DNA of 64,000 nt, from positions 26,681,475 through 26,745,474 of the forward strand of contig NC_054547.1 in the NCBI RefSeq assembly GCF_017654505.1, given 5' to 3'. The notes under the pieces were generated by a model that saw only the letters and a program-made list of their open reading frames with translations, ran no database searches and was not told the DNA's origin. Position numbers and translations under genes: made by a program. Shown here in pieces: positions 1-12,229 of this stretch (its first letter is position 1; every line of letters starts with the position of its first letter). This DNA is from Polyodon spathula. Lineage: Eukaryota > Chordata > Actinopteri > Acipenseriformes > Polyodontidae.

Positions 1-2105
1 GCTTATATCTCTGAAATTATTATTATTATTTGTTATAAATATATAGAGAATAATAGATGAGCTTCAGTGAGTTACAGGAAAATTCACCTTCACCACTAAA
101 ATAGCTTAGGAGGTTACAACATCTTCTCTTTAATTCCAATTGAGAGTAGTATGTTCGGCTGTTGTGTCTTCCACAATCTGAAGATATAAGGAAACGTCTG
201 TCCATCTGTCTTGGTTTACAGTCTTTATTACAACAAGTTGAGAGTTGATATACTGTATGGAGTAGCATGATTTAAATGTGGTTCTGTTTTCTACAGTACT
301 CTTTTATAAAATCTCGGCCTGTTCCTCAAGTGGCATGGGTCTTGATTTAAACCATGGCTGTCTAGAATGTCTGAACTCTGTATATTTTTTGGTCTCTGAT
401 GCCAAATAATTTCTTGCTCTGTGTAGCTTATTTAATTTAGTTCAATCACCTTTCTGATGTGACTTGCTATTAGCAAAGTATCGTCTTTTAGCAGAGGAGT
501 GTGAAATACGACTTTTCAGATCCTCTTGAATTTGACAATGATGTAAACCCTACAGGTAAAATGGCTGGTGAGTCAGTGAACTGGGGTCACTGTGTGTGAC
601 ATATTAAAATTTGATACACCTTTTAAAAATGTGTTTCTGCATTGAATGAACTGTGATTCTTTTAAAGCTGTTTAATATTAAAACACAGACAACACATTTT
701 AGCTGAAACAGGAGCCTTTAAAAGAGATTTTTGAACTTCATACAGAAGCCACAGACCTCAGATTCAAAAGTGAGGTTTTATCATTTCCACTTTATGCCTA
801 TAAAACATTATTGATATTTTCACCTTCATCTGCCCATATCTGTATAGCTAATGCAACATTCATCTTTCACTACAGTAATCATTTTTTATTTGAACTCTTC
901 TGGTATTCTTATTTAAATTTTACACACATAATCTGCATGATTTGAATCTCAAAGAAGTATATTTTTTGTGATGTAAGTTTAGGGTTAGGTTAATTTGTAG
1001 GTGCTTCTGGATTCATGGATGTTCCTGGAGTTATAAAAGCACTTTATCTGATTTTATTACATAGTTAAAATAGTTATGTTAAAACTACAAAACAAGTAGT
1101 GGTGCAATTTCAAAATAATGTTGCAGCCTTAAAACTTGCACACTGAGTTTGGTTTAATTCACAGTGCACGCTGAGTTTGTCTGAAAACTACATTGAGAAA
1201 CACTTCTAGTCAAAACATTTGTCATCGAGTTAAGTTTCTTTATTAAGTACTTCTATAGGTATAATACGGGCAAAATAATAAAATCTCCTTTTGTTTTGGA
1301 AGTGGATTAGATACTTGAGAAAGGGAGACTCCAAGACTGAAGAATTCTAACTTATTTGCTTTAATGCATTTTTTTTTTTTGTTTTGTTTTGACAAAATTG
1401 TATTTCCCATAACTCACATTAACATTAGAAACCCTAAGGTTTTTTTGTTTTGTTTTTGTTTTAGGAACATCTGTTCTCTGAATCACTGCTGTGAAATAAC
1501 TGAAGAAACCATTTACTATGGATAGAAAGCTGTACCACAGTGCTGCAGATAATCACCCAGTCTGTTTCAAAAGTTTTGTTCTTGAAAACAAAAGAAAAAA
1601 AAAACCTTTATCATATTACTTTTTTATGGGTTATTATTTAAGTGTGAAATGTAGTTACTCGTATAGCAGACAGAATTATGTTCACTTAGCTGTACATAGA
1701 AGCACACTAAACTTTTTATCTAACCAAATGTCAGGAGCATTTAAGACAATGAGAACAAAAGAACAAAGACAAGAGAAACAAAAACATCAACATCCAAAGA
1801 TTGGCAAACACATTAATATATCATGAGGTTGACATTTATTGGAATATGGAAGAGGTTAGATTTATTTTTTATTTTTCTATAAGACCACAGTAATGCAATA
1901 TGTTATTGCAATATTATTGCCAACAGAAAATAATTAGAAACACAAATGATGAGTTGGAAAAAAAAGTGCTAGTTAACAGCACTTAAGACTGTGGAAAGCT
2001 ATATCAGAAAGGAAAGTAAAAGACTGGGTGGCACATCTCATGGATGACTTTTTCTTGCTTAGATACAGTAGAGACGCACGCTGTTTTGGCTACTGTTTTT
2101 TTTTT
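1..2105. other. No recognised gene or repeat
   Basis: AT-rich sequence with short A/T runs. Open frames here are short and of low-complexity composition. If the candidate exon at 2106-2225 is real, this stretch would hold its 3' UTR; a minus-strand AATAAA lies near 1860. Confidence 0.5.
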
Positions 2106-2225
2106 TCAATAGCCCCTCCAAGCAGGCTTCTCTAGTAGCCTTTGTATTTCTTGTTCAAAATCTTTCAGGTGCTCAAAATTCACAATACATTGGGTATATG
2201 AGTTCTCTCTTTGCTTTGAACAGAC
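2106..2225 (-). CDS. Candidate terminal coding exon, unknown protein
   Basis: On the minus strand an AG at 2227-2226, preceded by a moderately T-rich stretch, is followed directly by an open frame of 39 codons ending in TGA at 2108-2106. The peptide has balanced, protein-like composition rather than the Ile/Lys/Phe-rich look of random AT-rich frames. It includes NFEHLKDFEQEIQRLLEK, which reads as an amphipathic helix, and ends in PAWRGY. This fits the last exon of a minus-strand host gene in phase 0. I do not recognise the protein. No upstream exon was identified in the next few kilobases, so an old pseudogene fragment or a chance frame remains possible. Confidence 0.3.
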   Translation of the reverse strand, partial: VCSKQRENSYTQCIVNFEHLKDFEQEIQRLLEKPAWRGY

Positions 2226-5200
2226 CTGCAAAACACTTGTGTAACATGCAGCACCCACCACTGCTGTAAATGCTAAATTAGAGCTGTCGATATGACGAAA
2301 AAGCTGATGACCTTGACATGTTAAAAGTATGTTGATAATAGTATAACAATGAAATCACAATTGGATAAGTGCTTCTCCAGATATATGCAAAACATGTAAG
2401 AGTGTGACGTACAGACAGTCAGACAGACCCCCTATATCCCCAGACTCACAATGCTCTCACTAACTTACGTTAAATGATGATAATACCAAGTTTTATGACA
2501 ATTGTTTAAGTGGTTCCCCAGATATATGTAAAGGTGTGAAGTGTAACATGTAGGGATGACTGCCTCCACTATATACCAGTCACTGGGCATGTCATCCCCT
2601 TTGGGGGATAGTAACAATACCAGATACGCTGCTTTATATGAACACTGTTTGGCACTGAATGGTCATATATCCTGTATCATGTTAAGCAAGTGCTGCCTGG
2701 GTAGGGCATGGAGGCACCAGCTCAACTATATTTGTAGAGATTTCATCCCCATCATACAGTTTAGGGGAACTGATTTGAATCAATGTCTTCTGGCAGTAAC
2801 ACTTTTTAAATGGGGAAGGGGGTGCTGAGTGCAGAGATCAAAAAAGTATAATTAAAGCAGAACAATAACATTGTCTGAATGTTGTTACAGATACATATTC
2901 AGTAAAAGACTTCATTTGAATGTGGAATATTCTGAGGAGGATGTCTTTCATCTTGACAGTTCTGCAATTTAAAAGAGAACATAAACAGTCCAGTTTTTTT
3001 AGTAACTAAGATACATAAGGTGTCCAATGAGCCATGCTTTATTGAGTAATAACAGAACTACTGACCTACATAGAAAACAATGGGAGAGCAGTGCCCTGCT
3101 GCTGTATAATTATCAATAAAACTAAATAACAGTGCTTTAAATAAATATATTTATTGTAATTGTTTACCTTGATCACAACACTTGGACAGTGTTTCATTGA
3201 TTTTCATTGGTGATGGATATTAATGATGCATAGATTATTACAATACTACAATACTGTACAAACTACAGTACATGGCATGTTTAAATTAGTCAACATCAAT
3301 TTTGTCTGATTGTTGGAGCTAGTAACACTTGATTTATCACTGTCTTGATTTTGTTTCATTTCCCCTTATCAGGAAACAAGTGTCCTCCTTTATATAGTAG
3401 AAATATATTTTTTATATTCATATTGGTTAAATAAATATAAATATTGTTGCTGCCGTCACATTTTGACTGGATTACTTTTCCAATGAAGACCATTATTATT
3501 GTCTAGGATGATAACCATCACTAAGCTAATTCCCCTTTTTTTAGCTTCTTTATTTTTTAAGGAGGCATCGAACAGTGTTTGTAGAGGCAATTATGTACCA
3601 TACATTCTCATTGTCTTATATAACTGGCTCTCACAGGCATTGCTTTTTGAATCCGTAAGGTACTGACCAGTAGATTGCCTTAAAAAACAAAACAAAAGAC
3701 ATGTGGTGGTGTCTAGCATTTAGTATTGTAGGTTCATATAAGCCACTGGTTTACGGTAATACTGGGTGTATTTGTATCACAATCATTTTTAAGTCTGAGC
3801 AAAGAGGATGGAAAAAAATAATCTCCACTATCTTTCTTCACATCAATGAGCAGTCAAATTTAAAATCACTGCTTACTGAGTCATGCCATTGCACCTCTAC
3901 GGATCCACCAACCAAAGTGCTGCATGCTTGGCTGCAGTTAATGACATTGCCATGGGAACCCAAATTGCTCAAAATGAATCCTAGAGAAGAACTGATTTAA
4001 AATTCCTCAGACCCACCCTTCAGGTTATCAAAGCTGAAGCGTTGCTTATGGAAATGTTGGTTAGCTCTCTGCATAATTCATTCAACCATACAAATGCAAG
4101 ATAGGAGCTATTGATCATGTATTTTTTTTGCAACACAATTCTGTCAGAAATATGTGACGCTTTACAAAATGTCTCAATTGAAGTTTGAACAAGAGACTTT
4201 GAATGAAAGTACTGTATAGCAGACTAAGGTCATAAATGAGTATGCCTTACAGTATAAGTGAGATGTTTGGCTTCCATTTGGAGGTGAAAATCAGATAATC
4301 ATATATATTTTACCACCTCCCCCAGCTCCAGGAATTACACTGGCTAGAGTGTAGTTTATTGTACTGCAGTTACATAGTGACCACATTGGATATCATCACT
4401 GAAAAGAAAAAGGTCAAAAACATCAGACCCTCGTCATCATACAGTAAGTGCAGAATATACACCTCTAGTGGCACGTAGCACTGCAATTACTGTACAAGAT
4501 TTATCATTTTGATGTAAGTGTTAGGGTTTGGGGGTTTTACTTCAGATTGGGATCTGAACTAGATGAACATGTTGTTTGTAGCTGTTATTGCATGCAACAT
4601 GAGTTCCAGGTCACTTGCAAGAACAAAACAGTTATTTAAAAAAAAAAAAAAACTTAGGTTTTCGTAGCTCATGACTAGCAGGAAGATTCATTGCCGGGTG
4701 TTTAACACAGTGGAATTAAAACACAATAACACAGCTGAAGTGACAAAAAGTTGGTTTAGTTTATTTAATCATTTTATGTGAGTAGTTTCAGGCCTCCTTT
4801 AGCTTGTAGAGAAAATGAGAGAATGAGTTATTTTGTGTTCAAATCAATCAGGTGTTAATTAATCCTCCCATATGCCCCTTTCATACACCAATCAGCAAGG
4901 TACAATGCCCCAGTAATGCACACCTGTATATTAGTTAACACCCAATTTCTATGTCTACCTTCTTCCTCAATTCATGAGTGACAGTTTCTGATACACACCC
5001 CAAAACTGCAACATTGAACTGAGTTTGGTTCATTACTTTCTAAAAAGTTGGTTGTAGCTGGTTTGGACTTTTTGGCTTTGAACCAACTCTTGAACTCATA
5101 TTGGCCTTGTGTTATCATATTAGTTCTTGCTGACCTTGTGGGTTGAGAATATGTAAGTGTGCAGTTTATTTCAAACTTTCAAACCTTAATAACATAACCA

Positions 5201-5477
5201 AAGAGTGTCAGTCAGCGAAAATATGTGCTAAAACGGAATGGTAAAAAGACAGCTACATTTGGAGTTTTTCCATAACAAAAAAACTAAACCACCAACTCCA
5301 GAGGCATTATCAGAAACCGAACTTGACTTCTGTAGTTCAGAATGTTATTAACAGCACAAGAGTGTGACAATACTTTCCATTTCAATGCCGGTGCACCTTG
5401 TCTTTAAAGTGTTGTTGCAGCTTTCTTGATTGTGACAATCTCGCATATAAGTATTTGTGATGAAAGATCTGGTGATC
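2226..5477. other. No recognised gene or repeat
   Basis: AT-rich sequence without tandem structure, inverted repeats or long coding-like frames that I could detect by reading. Short A runs occur, for example near 4638. Confidence 0.5.
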
Positions 5478-5483
5478 TTTTTT

Positions 5484-5513
<30 letters not shown>
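5478..5513 (+). repeat. Homopolymer pair T16-G20
   Basis: Sixteen T are followed immediately by twenty G. A G20 run can form G-quadruplex structures on the plus strand and is prone to length change in replication and sequencing, so the exact length should be treated as uncertain. Confidence 0.9.
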
Positions 5514-5515
<2 letters not shown>

Positions 5516-5819
5516 GGGATGTTGTGCCCACCAGTTTTTCAAGCCACGAGTTGCCTCTGTCCCCAGTAGTGATACACAACTATCTTAGGTGGGCATGTAT
5601 TGCTCTTGCCCATCCACTGCACAGCTTACACTCTATTGAGACAACAGCAATGCACTTTCCTGTTGGCATTTAACATTTGTATATTTAAGAATCAGAAGCA
5701 TCAGCAGTACTCCTACCGCTGCGCCACCGTTCCTTTCATTATTCCACTCATGCATTTCTGCTGCAACAATATTCTCTTGCACTCTTTTAATCACCTGGGT
5801 CCAATTGTACCTCCAGCTG

Positions 5820-5886
<67 letters not shown>
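5820..5886. repeat. (TA)n microsatellite
   Basis: About 33 uninterrupted TA dinucleotides. It creates spurious Tyr-Ile repeat frames on both strands. Confidence 0.97.
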
Positions 5887-5889
<3 letters not shown>

Positions 5890-6976
5890 CAGACAGACAC
5901 TGGTCGCAGGTTGCAAGTTCCCACTATGCCTGTGCCAAGGCCAAAGATCAATTTGTTTCTTTAAGACAATTAAATCATTGCTGTACAGCTTACATTGCAT
6001 ATAATCATTGATTAAGTGAGTATACATGAAATTAATACACTATATCAGAATAAATGTGTTAGTTTTAATCCTTCTTAATCTAGTGTCTAGAAAAGTATTG
6101 CTTTATATTTTATTTACTCTAACGCTTGTTCTGAGTTGTGTCTTGGCCTTGCATCTGTGAGGTGTGCCTTCAGTGTATCTTAAAAATGGCTAATTGAAAC
6201 TTATTAACTCTTCTCTGCTGCTGGACAACTGCCTGGTTGCCTTATCTGCATAATAGTTTTTTCTCTGACAACACACCCAGACTATTATCTTTCACTGCTT
6301 CTTAAAGAGAAGCTTCCAGTTTCCAGTTATATTGCATCGTCATCGTGATTCATATTTTCATGTTTCACAACAACAGTGATATTGTATGCAATTAAGATGC
6401 TAATATGGGCAATTATAATGATGGGCTGCTACTTTCAAACACAGATCAGTGAGAAAGCATAAGCATCACTGACAAATCCCTTGCTCCATTGCTCACCAGT
6501 GGCTGCAGTTGTCATGATTTATTTAGTGCTAGGGAGGTGACGGATCCTCAAACGATATTTGGCATTTTGTCTGAAGCTTGTATGTATAAATGGTTTTTCA
6601 CAACGTGAACATTGTCATCGTTGTAAACAAGAACTTGTAATTGATTTTTGTTGGTTTCATTTGCTACTGGTGATAAGAATCATATATCCTATAAAACGTG
6701 TCTGATTCACGCATTCTACTGTATTTGATGGAAATAGAATACCCTGTAAATGGGTGTCTAGACTCTTCCTATGTATTTATTCCAAGTGTTTTTACAATTT
6801 AATATATTTTGATTTGTAGTCTCAGATGTAATGTAATAAACGCCAAGGCATATTTATTGAAATATCTCCATGTATGTTGAAATATCAAAACCGGATGGTA
6901 GTCTACAATTTTAGAAATGAAATATAATTACATTGGAGATATGTCAACAATGTATAACACTGTGTTTTGAACATAC

Positions 6977-6979
<3 letters not shown>
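5887..6979. other. No recognised feature
   Basis: AT-rich sequence between two TA tracts. I see no coding-like frame or repeat termini. Confidence 0.5.

Positions 6980-7059
<80 letters not shown>
6980..7059. repeat. (TA)n microsatellite
   Basis: About 40 TA units, uninterrupted. Confidence 0.97.
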
Positions 7060-7062
<3 letters not shown>

Positions 7063-8002
7063 GATGGAGTGTATCTGTGTCACAGGTTTTTCCCCTTTCA
7101 AATAAAGCAATTAAAACAGGATGCCAGAAAAACGCTGTAGCATACGTTTAATTTTCACAATAATAAAAATAAATAAGAGGCAAACAACTCTCTCACCAAT
7201 CAAACTCCTTATACTCCTCCTGAAAACAAACACTCACAAACCCAGACCTTTTAAATTGTAACCAATTACAACAACCAACTGAATAATTAATTTGAACTGG
7301 AGCCAATCCCGACTCCAGTGGTATTGTCTCGGCACCATAGTAAACATTTGTTTTTACACAGTCCATTTTTAATCATATCAAGTCAAACAGTTTGATAACA
7401 GGATCCTAAAATAGTCATAGCTAACTATGTTTGTTTGTTAACTATGTTTTTTTTTTATAAATTAAAAAAAATGCTGAAATAATATTGATCCTGTCAAAGC
7501 AACCTGATGAAGTCCCCCTTTCCAAGGATCATATACTGTATTAGGCATAATCACAGACAAATGTTTCCAGATGTGAGAGCTGGGATGACAGAGAAATGAT
7601 CTAGAAAATGGACAATTCTTAGCACTTCACAAAATGGTCTCTAAATAACACAGCAAATTGTCGATTTGTGAACTCATTTAACTTCTGTAAGACTTTCTTC
7701 GAATTTCTAATTGTTTGTTTATGCAGTTATTTTCATTTGGGTGTGTGTTTTTTGGTTTTCTCTTCAACGGTATTGTCTATCTTGATGACAAGTGAAACCC
7801 TTTTAACATATGGTCATCCAATTTAGAGGCTGTCTGCTTTACTCTGTATAATTCACTGAGCTATAATGTTGCTATTTTCTTAGTGGTTTATCATGAACTG
7901 TGATAGGGATATAAACGGCTGTCTTGCACATCAGAGGTTTTGTGGTCACAGTTGAAGAGTATTGATAGTGTTAAAATGAGAAACTAAAAAATAGTGGCGG
8001 TG
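7060..8002. other. Unclassified; possible LTR remnant at 7061-7400
   Basis: Just after the TA tract a segment begins TGTGATGGAG and has the A/C-rich, plus-strand TTTAATT and AATAAA-like texture of the minus-oriented LTRs found elsewhere in the window. No matching right terminus or target duplication could be found. The rest (7400-8002) shows nothing recognisable. Confidence 0.25.
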
Positions 8003-8559
8003 TGTGGGAAAGTAGTTAATAGTGTGCAGGTGATCGATGAAGAGACAGACAATTATAATCCAGGGGCAAAGGTTTGTTTTATTAGGTTTTTGTCTAGTGC
8101 CTGATGGCAAAACAAACAATAAACAATAAAGCTGGTAAGTATTACAGCGGCGTGTATTACTTACTTTATAATCCCTGGTTGGTCCAGAAATAATAGTCCC
8201 GTTTATTGCACCTCCACATTAAACACAAAACACATTACACGAGTGTAAGAATTAGACAAACAAACACTCACGATACGTATATTCACAATACAGGTCCGTC
8301 CAGGTTCTTTTACCAATAACCAAAACAAAGGAATAGATTAAGTCACTTCGACCCCAACTTATACCATCACTCACGACCCCCTGGTAAACGATTGCAGCTG
8401 TTCCTCCAATCCGTGGCTGCCCTTCCAGGTCGATGAGTTAGTGTACCGAAGCTCCGCCCCTTTCCTAAATGATTGACTTACTTTTAACCCTAGGAACGAA
8501 GTGTCAGGCTAAGTAGTCCAGGGTACTAATACATCATCCAATATTGGGCTTGTATCACA
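8003..8559 (-). mobile_element. Solo LTR-like element, family A (copy 1)
   Basis: The left end reads TGTGGGAAAGTAGTTAATAG and the right end TTGTATCACA, so on the minus strand it begins TGTGATAC and ends in a degenerate CACTTTGCCACA-type terminus. A minus-strand AATAAA (plus TTTATT near 8078) lies about 75 bp from the 3' end, the same geometry as copies at 18458 and 40797. An internal motif, CAGCGGCGTGTATTAC near 8148, is shared with the 40797 copy (CAGCGGCGTGTATCAC). No convincing target-site duplication is visible, so this copy is older or its ends are slightly misplaced. Confidence 0.6.
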
Positions 8560-9291
8560 AACACTTCAAAAGTAACTGTTTTTTAACTATGTTGGAGTTC
8601 AGTGATTTTACAAGTGGAAATGCCTTTTGGTCCACTATAGAAAAGTCACCTTCAAGCCTTGTTGTTCTCTAGGTTGTGCTGTGATCCAACACTGCCAGTC
8701 ATTACTGGAATCTGACCACTAGGTGCCATTAGTTTGTGCCTTCCAGGCCTACATCCATAAACATGTACATCCATGTTGTTTTCTGTGAGAGCTGCCAACA
8801 GGTTTACTTATACAAAGAATTTAGCTCACAGAAGCTGTCACCAAGTGCGTTTGATCCGAAGAGAAGGTAAGCTGGCTTTGACGGCTGTCTTATTTCCTTT
8901 ATTCTCTATGGGCTCTGATCTGATTACCATGGAAACCAGGCAAGGCATCAACTTCAAGGCTCTGACAGGGACATTTAAAAAGTAACCTCTTATGTTGATC
9001 AGATGTTTTCAACAAGTACTGCCAGTGCATTTTCTACAAAATACTGTCATCTACTGAACGTTGCATGATTCAACACACTTCAATACCCTTAAACCAGCAA
9101 TAAGTTACTCAGTAAACACTCTAAGATGTCTATATTAATTGAAGGTGAGCTCACTAAGCAGATTTAGTTGATGGTATAACATCTCCACTGCCTCCAGAGT
9201 TGTAAATATACCTGCTAATTTCATGTTTCTTTTAATAAAGGAGACCAATTATAAAACTGATTCTTAATTCTGAAATAGTACATTACAATAC
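8560..9291. other. No recognised feature
   Basis: Mixed-composition sequence without coding-like frames beyond 70 codons and without visible repeat structure. Confidence 0.45.
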
Positions 9292-9489
9292 CTCCATCCA
9301 TTATCATTAACCTTTATCCTTTACAGGGTTGTGGTGAGCTGGAGCCTAACCCGGCAGACACAAGGTGCAAGGTGGGACTACACCCTACAGGATGCCACTC
9401 CATTGCAGGGCACCACACACACGGCACATTTTTAGAGTGACTAATCAACCTGAACAGGCAACGTTAATCACCACGCCACTGTGCCGCCC
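9292..9489 (-). repeat. Fish dispersed repeat with L2-like tail
   Basis: On the minus strand it starts GTGGGCGGCACAGTGGCGTG and ends in a GATAATGGATGG-type tail, with internal phrases such as GTGTGGTGCCCTGCAATGGA and AGGCTCCAGCTCACCACAAC. From memory this is the layout of a very common fish SINE or short LINE-tail repeat. The family assignment is recall, not a search result. Confidence 0.6.
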
Positions 9490-9506
9490 ACATTATAATA
9501 CATACA

Positions 9507-10109
9507 TGTGATGAGTCAAAGGGGTTTCGGTCTGCAATTCAGCCTCCCAACAGTAGAAGGCATCAAACCAACTCGGGACTTCCCTTACCAAGGTCTTGTG
9601 ACCATGACAAAAGTCATCTTTTTGAGGGGCGGTACCTTGGTGAGGGGAACGGAAGTACGAGTATGTAAATTCCAGCCACTGATGTCAAGTGAAGTTAAGG
9701 ATACCTGTCAGTCTGGGATTGGTGATCCACTGACTACCGGGACGTGGTTTGCATACTAAAGGTAATGTGCTACTGTGTTCGGGGTTGGTCCTGAGGAATA
9801 GAGGCGGGGAAAAAAAGGCTGGAGGGAAGTACATGCGGGGTGGACTGTGTTATTTACGTTTAATTACGGACGGAGGCCTTACTAACTTTGCTCTTCTATT
9901 TTTATTCCTTTTTGTTTCATTTTGGATTGAGCAGAACACGAAGAGGATTAAGAGGCTTCCGTTCCTTTATTTTTGATTATTCCAGCACTCCCTCCCTCAC
10001 ATCCTTCTTTATTGTTTTTTTTTTCTTTTCCATGTAATATTAAATACATTATTTTTTTTTACACGTAAATCGCTGTCTGGAAAATCCATTTTTACTCACA
10101 TGCCTCACA
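9507..10109 (+). mobile_element. Solo LTR, family D, with perfect 5-bp TSD
   Basis: The 603-bp element begins TGTGATGAGTC and ends TGCCTCACA, giving the usual TG...CA ends with a 5-bp terminal inverted repeat (TGTGA/TCACA). It is flanked by identical ATACA at 9502-9506 and 10110-10114. An ATTAAA at about 10039 lies 65-70 bp before the 3' end, as expected for the R-U5 part of an LTR in plus orientation. No gag/pol region is adjacent, so it is a solo LTR left by recombination. The short frames inside are not genes. Confidence 0.8.
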
Positions 10110-10114
10110 ATACA

Positions 10115-12121
10115 ATACAAATATTACCAATATTAAAATACATTTTTAATTTAAAGGTTATTACAACTGTCTCTTAGCAATAAAAAAAATGACAGCACAC
10201 CAAAAGAAACCAAAGTGGCGATACAAAAAAAATAAAATAAAAAATAAATAAAAAAGCACATTCAAAGGCAGCCAACAGCAGCCTAGATAGCATCTATTCC
10301 TTAATGAGTACAGCATTGCATTCTTTCAGAAGGAACACCACAGTCTGAACAAATCTGTTCTCCAGAATGGGCTACACACAACAGGCATTACTTTGTGTAT
10401 TGGCATCACTTTGTGCATAATTGTGCAGTATTAGATAGAGAGATACCTGACAACACAGTGTCTGCCCCGTCTTGTCCAACATGACTGCAACTAGGAGTTG
10501 AGTGTGAGTCAGGGTTGTCTTTTCCATCAGGTATCTTATAATATAGAATAGCCAGTGAGGACATCTGATTTATACATAAGCGCGTGCTACACTAGATTAA
10601 ATCTTCTATATCTTCTATTTTAAAAACAACATAATGTGGTACAACAGGTCTTAATATTAAATATCTTTCTGTAGGGGGTGCCTCTTTATACAAACACTTA
10701 TATTTCATTTGCCCATACATCATCCATCGTAAAATAAGGCAGATTTTATTTTCTTTAGATCAAATCTTAAAACAAATGAGCAACACAAGCATTAAACTGA
10801 TGACCAGAGCAGCACATTCGTTATAGATTTTCCAGAGTTCTTGAAGATAACTGATGATATATATTCTATAAATAAGTCATACTATGCCCCTTTAAATAAT
10901 TGAGTTTTACAATGGTTATTAAGGGACCAAAGAGGTCAGCAGACAGACTATTGCTTTAAATCAGCAAATGACAGTCTTACTGTCTGCACCAAGTACAAAA
11001 AAACGTATATAATTAATTGAACTAAAAGAGCACAGCATGTTTCATATTGGAATGTTCATAATTGACATTTTAATATGATAAGTAAAACTTAAATGAGGGT
11101 CTCCTTAACTCGTGTTGGAAGAGGAGATGTTAAAAGTACTGACAATTATTTTGCTTTATTTTAAAATACAATTAAACAGAATTACAACCTGAATACTATT
11201 AAAACTTGTTAGATCTTCAATGCAATCGGCATACAGTAACACTAAAATAAACTAGTGTAGAATAGTGTTTCAAGAAGAAATGTTTGTCCAGATCATTGTG
11301 CACGAGTTGGCAAAACTTGGATATTTGGGGGTGTGGTGTTGCCCCCTCACCTGTGTGAATAGGTCCACTTTAAATGTTGTTGCATACACAAGAACGATAT
11401 TGTACACATCCATCATGTCTGGGTAAAAAGCAAAACAACTAAACTAGTGTAGGAAAAAAAATATGTCTGTCGTAAGTCATTGTTTTTGATAACAAGGTGC
11501 TGTATAATGAAGGTGGTGAATGGCTCTGTGAGTGAATGAATCTTGACTGCAGTGTTTCACAAATCACACATATGAAAGGTGGTTGATGCTAAACAAGACT
11601 TCATAACATTCAAGTGCATGCATGACTGCCACCAGCTAGCAGCAAATTAAATGGAAACAGGAAAAGAGTGAACAAACCATTTAAAAAGAACTTCATTTCA
11701 TCAACCCTACTGGTGATTCATCTCAATGGCTGGTGTCCTTGAAGGCCAAGGCATACAGTATTTGCTTCTTGGTGTATGAGGTATACCATCTGTCAAGGGC
11801 TAGGGGATTGAGATAAGGTTGGGAAAGAGTTGGAGGGATTTGAATTTCTAATTACTAAGTACTTAGTAATTTCTAATTAATAAATACTTTTTACATAAAA
11901 CACTGGGTCTACTTTCAAACAAATTCAGCACACTTTTTGGGAAGAATGAAACAGTTGTTTTGTTATAAAAACAAGGTAGTAGCAGGAAGGAGCAAGAATC
12001 AACTTTAAATTTAGATAATTATTCAAATTTGTTTCTTGCTAGTTTTATACCATTAACTTTTAAATGTGTTTTACTCCTATGTGAATATTTGCCCTAGCTT
12101 TCAAATTGGGTCCCTCATCTG
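10115..12121. other. No recognised feature
   Basis: AT-rich sequence with A-rich patches near 10225-10255. No coding-like frame, terminal repeat or tandem array seen. Confidence 0.5.
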
Positions 12122-12135
12122 ACACACACACACAC

Positions 12136-12198
<63 letters not shown>

Positions 12199-12229
12199 AT
12201 ATATATCTATATATACTATATATATGCAT
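12122..12229. repeat. Compound (CA)n/(TA)n microsatellite
   Basis: A short CA run is followed by about 29 TA units and then a decayed ATATAT/CTATAT margin to about 12229. Confidence 0.95.

Noticed and set aside
1518..1826. 102-codon frame
   Set aside because: Lys/Tyr/Ser-rich with A-run-driven lysines. No recognisable domain.
5600..6027. Overlapping frames encoding long Tyr-Ile repeats
   Set aside because: They are translations of the (TA)n tract. The same applies at 6928-7110, 57973-58208 and 59853-60216.
9508..9976. Two plus-strand frames of 75-83 codons
   Set aside because: They lie wholly inside a solo LTR with exact target duplications, which does not encode protein.
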